This document shows positions 59,915-64,000 of a DNA stretch of 64,000 nt, piece by piece. A program made the translations under genes and the position numbers. Under the pieces are notes generated by a model. It was not told the origin of the DNA, did no database searches, and saw nothing but the letters and a program-made list of their open reading frames with translations. The DNA is taken from NCBI GenBank assembly GCA_032173965.1, contig JAVUNC010000025.1:13468001-13532000 (forward strand), read 5' to 3'. The first letter of the stretch is position 1. Every line of letters begins with the position of its first letter. This DNA comes from Sitta carolinensis. Taxonomy: Eukaryota; Chordata; Aves; Passeriformes; Sittidae.

Positions 59915-62724
59915 TGTATATATCTAAACAAAAAGACATAAAAACTTTAATAGAAATAGCACAAGACCTATAAGAGTGAAAGAGTTTAAAGTCCACATCT
60001 GATCTACATTTATACATTCAGAGAATATGCAATATTACATGAAAAAATTCAAAAGCAACTAACATTTTTGACAAAACAAGTGGTAGCCTGAGCATGGTAC
60101 TTTTGACTAGTCCCAGGCACAGCCACTGCAAGGACAAGATACACTGAACACCATCTGTATTGCTGGGCATAAATCTATCCTCTCTGGGAAAAGGGGTTAT
60201 TCGACATTTGATTCAGAAACTCGTGTAAAAGTCTTATCTGAAAGTAAGTTTGGTAACTGTTTTCCTTTTCATTTATGACTGTTGTCACCCAGGCTGGAGA
60301 AACTCACTCTAGGCTTCACATTAAAAGGCAGTTTTATTTCACAGCATGACTTGAAGCAGTACATAATACTGAAGTCATTTTCCCTCTTTCCAATGGTATT
60401 ATTTTCTAGCATTTAAGACACTTCATAACGTGTAACCTCACTGAAAACACATACTGCAATAAATGTTATAAATCATGCATAGATACCTCAGAGCTTCTAA
60501 TAGAACTGAGTTAAAATATACTTTCTTATCCTATTAAAATAAAAGAACTTACATTATTTTTTTCAACACAGAGGCAAAACTGTTTCCTTAGCCAAGTTTA
60601 TTTTGCATGAAAGACTTGCTGTTCCTATCTTTTGAAATGGATGAGATTTTTTTTCATAAATCAAGTATGTGTTTTCATTTACTGTATATTACAATTTATG
60701 TCCAATGTAATGAAATTTTTCTTAAGGGATATTTAAAAATAAATGAAAGAGGTAGCTAAAAGCCTGACTAAAACCATGTCAAGTCTTCTGAATCCTCCCA
60801 ACTGTTCCCTTCAGATGGAGCTGAGCATTTTGGAAGCCATCCCTAATGGCATTGTGACTATGTGAGACAGGTGCAAGAGTGAGGCAGTCTTTTAAGAGGT
60901 TCAGAATGAAATTACATTTAGAGCCAAAGAGAGAAGTGGAGAAGAAAGAATAAATTTTTTTGTAAAATAATAATTTGAAGCCACCCAGTGTGGAGCTTTC
61001 TTATTTCTCTAAGTGCCACAGTATCTTAAACTGGCCCCAGGAATATCTGTTGGAGCAGCCTTCCCATGTTGCATTTGGATTTGGAACATATTTGTCTAAC
61101 ATATCATCAAAGAAAACAGGTTTTTAAAGATAGAATGCAGGCATTATCCTGCTAGGGTTTTATTCTCAAGTCATTAAAAGCAATGGAGACACTTGATGAG
61201 CAATGGCAGAATCAGATGTGCAGATGCCCTGTGATCATCCTTTGGGAAGTTTCACCAGGAATTCCAAATTTGGAGCCAGGTCAGCACTAAATTTATTAAA
61301 TGCTGTGCACCAAGTCACTGCAAACAATGTGAGAACAATAAGGAGGAGTGGATGACCCGACCTCCTTGTGTGAATGGCAGTCTCAGCAGCTCACATTCAG
61401 CATGCCTGTTAGCATCAGATCACTCCAAAAGAGAGAGGAGTGCACAAAAGAGAACATTTCCCTGGGCAGCAGGTAGGGAGAAGATCAAAATATGCCTCAT
61501 TTCTCTCTGGACTCCTGGCACAGCTGGGCTTGGCCTACACAACAGAATAATGCATCTGTACTTAAGATGTTCCCTCTCTCTCAAAAAACAGCGGTTCATT
61601 AGGAAAAAAACATTAGGCATACAATTAAGAGTGCTGACTCAATATAACTAATGAAGAAAGATTTCCTGATTCTGTGGAAACCCTGGAAAAAATTGTTGCA
61701 ACAGTTTATTTTCTCTGCCCCTGTCTTCTCAAGGCAGCATTAACATCAATGCCCAGTGGTGGCAATTTAGATGTCAGAATTGAGGCCTTTTCCATTATTT
61801 ATGTAGAAAGGAGGACACATACTGAATATGTGCAATTTCCTGTAAATGCTACTTCTGTCAGCCAAATGCAGGGAAATTAAGCTATTTTTGTACTTACACG
61901 TTCATCAGTAGGAACCCAACAATAAATGGTTGCTTTACATTTGTTAGTTTGACCAAGGAGTCACACATACAGTGGCAACTTTTTAATGCACAGTGTTCAA
62001 CAGAAGCATTTTAACTCATAGTGTTTGTCATGTGTAAGCTATAATATACATCAAAAACGTTTGTAACCTCCCAGAACACATGTAATTTTGGAGAGACAAA
62101 TACCTATGTTACCCATTCTCAAGAATTCAATCACATTTTTAATATCTTCCCAGCCTGTAAATGAGATCAAACATGCACTTCAGTGGCTGTTTATTTTGCA
62201 GCTTAGCTTTAAGGACAAATTGATTTTTTGTAATCTGTTTGCCATGTTACCCCAGGAGTGTTACCATCAGAGGGGAGAAGCTGACTCAGCAGCAGTAAGG
62301 ACTACATCATTTCAGAGGTGCTACTTGTCCCTTTTGCTTTCAGCTAGCCTTGCCCTGATGCAGTGAGCAGTACCCTTTCCTTTCTCTGTCACTGAGGGAG
62401 GACACAAGTAATTAATTCCAGGGAAAAATGTGACCTCAAATGAGCAGTGGTAAGAGGTTATGCACTGTGAAATAGAGTTTTAAAATGATATATTTAAAAA
62501 ACACAGAGATCAAAATTAAACCGCCTTTTTGATATTATTGTAAAATCTCTGCTAAGTTTATAATAATCAAAAAGAAAAAACCCTATTAAAATATAGAACT
62601 AGGAAGTTAGAACTCAAAGGAAATTACTGTGTTACAGATCTTTCTCTTCCTAAGAAATATGAAAGTATGAAGTTGCAAACACTGTACATCTATTGCAAAG
62701 ACCACTCACACCAGTTGTGACCTG

Positions 62725-63219
62725 TTATTTATCAGCCACTGAAAGGCACTCAGCAGGCTCTTGTGCAGAACTGTGATGTACCACACAGCCTACACTGACC
62801 AACCACCCAAACCAAGAGCCTTTCATGGCTCCAGAGAAACAAAACTCAGCACGTGCCATTTCTGTGTTAGGTCTAAGATGAAAAGAAAGAGTTGTAAGCC
62901 ACATCCTTAATTTGATAAACAGTGGAAGAGCAGTCCTGTGGCAGAGACAGTTTACCAAAACCTGTGAAGTCAGGAGGCTCTTCTGGAGCATCGAGGGCAG
63001 GGACAGCAATGGGACAGCACCAGATGTGCTGTGACAGAAAATAAATCTCAGCTGCAGGGAGTTAGATGTGAATATAACTCCCCAGGTCTGCAAAGATCTC
63101 ACATAATGATGTGAACACTCGCAAAGAGTAGAGGAGCTATGGCAAACTCCTTTGGTGCCTGTGCTGGATGAAACACTGAAAACTCTAACTAGCAAGGACA
63201 CAAGAGGAAGAATGACCAA
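62725..63219 (-). other. 164-codon open frame, unrecognised, probably not a gene
   Basis: This is the longest ATG-to-stop frame in the window. The translation is rich in Ser, Leu, Val, Cys and His and starts with a hydrophobic stretch (MVILPLVSLLVRVFSVSSS) that could pass as a signal or membrane segment. I see no domain, motif or repeat that I recognise. The plus strand of the same region has stops in every frame. The segment is somewhat GC-richer than its surroundings, which makes long chance frames likelier. It could be chance, a fragment of a decayed transposable element, or a lineage-specific gene. Confidence 0.15.
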
Positions 63220-63580
63220 GTAGTGACTAGTCCCTACTAGAAACTTCTAGTCCACTCTAGAAATGGCCTCACCATGGCAGCTCTGCCTGGATAGGGAGGC
63301 CCAAAGTCTATTTGTCACACTTCAATCCAGACTCTTACTCTGGCTGAATTCTGAATTATGACAGATACCAAAGCAAAAGTTCCTGTCTTTTTTTACCAGG
63401 AACAGACACAGAGTCAGATTCACTGGAAAGGTGTGGGTTTGTGTATAGCCTGGTGCATACCAGTTCTCAGAACCTGGCCTTCTGCTCACAGATACACATT
63501 GTCCTTTTTGCTAGAGAACCAACACTGTGAATGTCAAGGCTGTTACAGCTCCGAAAGAAGGAGGCAAATGTGACTGCTAT
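63220..63580. other. Non-coding DNA, no gene seen
   Basis: A short stretch between the 164-codon frame and the G/T-rich tract. It has a small CTAG-rich patch (ACTAGTCCCTACTAGAAACTTCTAG around 63227-63251) and a 71-codon unrecognised frame. Confidence 0.55.
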
Positions 63581-63582
63581 AA

Positions 63583-63745
63583 CCAGACCTTTTTTGGTGG
63601 GGTTTTGTTTATTTTAGATTTTCTGTTCATTTGTTGTTTGGTTTGTCACGTTTGGGGTTCTTTGGGGGCTTTTTTGTTGTCTTGTTTTGGTTTTGAGGGG
63701 GTTTTGGGATTTTTTTTTTTGTTTATTTGGTTGGTTTTTTTCCTG
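63583..63745. repeat. G/T-rich low-complexity tract
   Basis: About 160 bases consist mostly of T and G, with TTTG/TTGG words, a T12 run and several G4-G5 runs (near 63598, 63654, 63663 and 63698). The strand asymmetry is strong: almost no C and little A. It gives a Phe/Leu/Gly/Val-rich translation in the frame 63527-63763, an artefact that mimics a membrane protein. Confidence 0.85.
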
Positions 63746-64000
63746 TCAAGAGGAATACCCTAATTATCTAAATCATGGCTACTAAAATTTTCAACCTATA
63801 TGAAAAAATCTACTGGGAGGCATGTAGGTGACCTGCACAAGGCTCCCACACACCAATCTTTACAGATATCTTTTGTGCTTGACTAATTAGAGAAACTAGG
63901 GAGAAGAGACATTTTTACAGTGACATTTTTTTATAATTAAATTAACCTGCATACATCTCCCATAAAGCATTAGGTCATGAAATTCATGTAAAGTGCCAGG
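63746..64000. other. AT-rich non-coding DNA at window end
   Basis: I see no gene, repeat or motif of note. Confidence 0.6.

Larger units (their letters stand above)
56813..62724. other. Long AT-rich non-coding stretch
   Basis: No gene was recognised. The longest frames are 133 codons (59616-60017, minus) and 118 codons (59395-59751, plus). They lie antisense to each other over part of their length and show no domain. Homopolymers and a C/A-rich patch are listed separately. A donor-like AAAGG|GTAAGTAA on the minus strand near 59210 has no convincing partner exon. Confidence 0.6.

Noticed and set aside
59395..60017. Overlapping 118-codon (plus) and 133-codon (minus) open frames
   Set aside because: They are antisense to each other over part of their length, contain homopolymer-encoded runs, and have no recognisable motif.
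63527..63763. 78-codon frame that looks like a membrane protein
   Set aside because: The hydrophobic part is the translation of a G/T-rich low-complexity tract.

Overview
The window looks like bird nuclear DNA from an intergenic or deep-intronic 'gene desert'. It is AT-rich, and I find no complete protein-coding gene, no recognisable conserved exon, no tRNA or rRNA and no CRISPR or prokaryotic gene organisation. Three interspersed repeats support the avian assignment. Two are 5'-truncated CR1 LINE 3' ends (16672-17084 plus strand, 21166-21597 minus strand). The third is one solo LTR of a common avian endogenous retrovirus type, running from TGTCCTGG to CCAGGACA (39298-39822). I recognised these from memory of the families; no search was run. 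Passerine is plausible but not proven.

Layout. 1-15 kb: unique AT-rich DNA with short tracts (G12 at 562, a 16-bp tandem repeat at 3881, GGAT at 6812, GGT at 8037, T18 at 8570) and GC-richer islets at about 2.3-2.7, 11.2-11.3 and 12.2-12.5 kb. 15.1-15.65 kb: a CpG-retaining unique block. 16.7-21.6 kb: two CR1 copies in opposite orientation with GC-richer islets between them. 21.6-39 kb: unique DNA with several blocks that read like conserved non-coding elements, two plus-strand pairs of splice-like sites (26412-26452, 27394-27474), a perfect 11-bp inverted repeat (28143-28167) and AAAT and TG microsatellites. 39.3-39.8 kb: the solo LTR. 40-64 kb: more unique DNA with candidate regulatory blocks (40.4, 43.5, 46.2 and 51.5 kb), two overlapping perfect hairpins at 48.87 kb, poly(A)/poly(T) tracts and a G/T-rich tract at 63.6-63.75 kb.

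All open frames are short. The longest is 164 codons (62725-63219, minus strand); none resembles a protein family I know. The most useful leads are unique blocks that keep many CpG dinucleotides in otherwise CpG-poor DNA (51.47-51.70 and 15.15-15.65 kb). These are the best candidates for conserved enhancers, but cross-species alignment is needed to tell. I see no convincing new biological system here.
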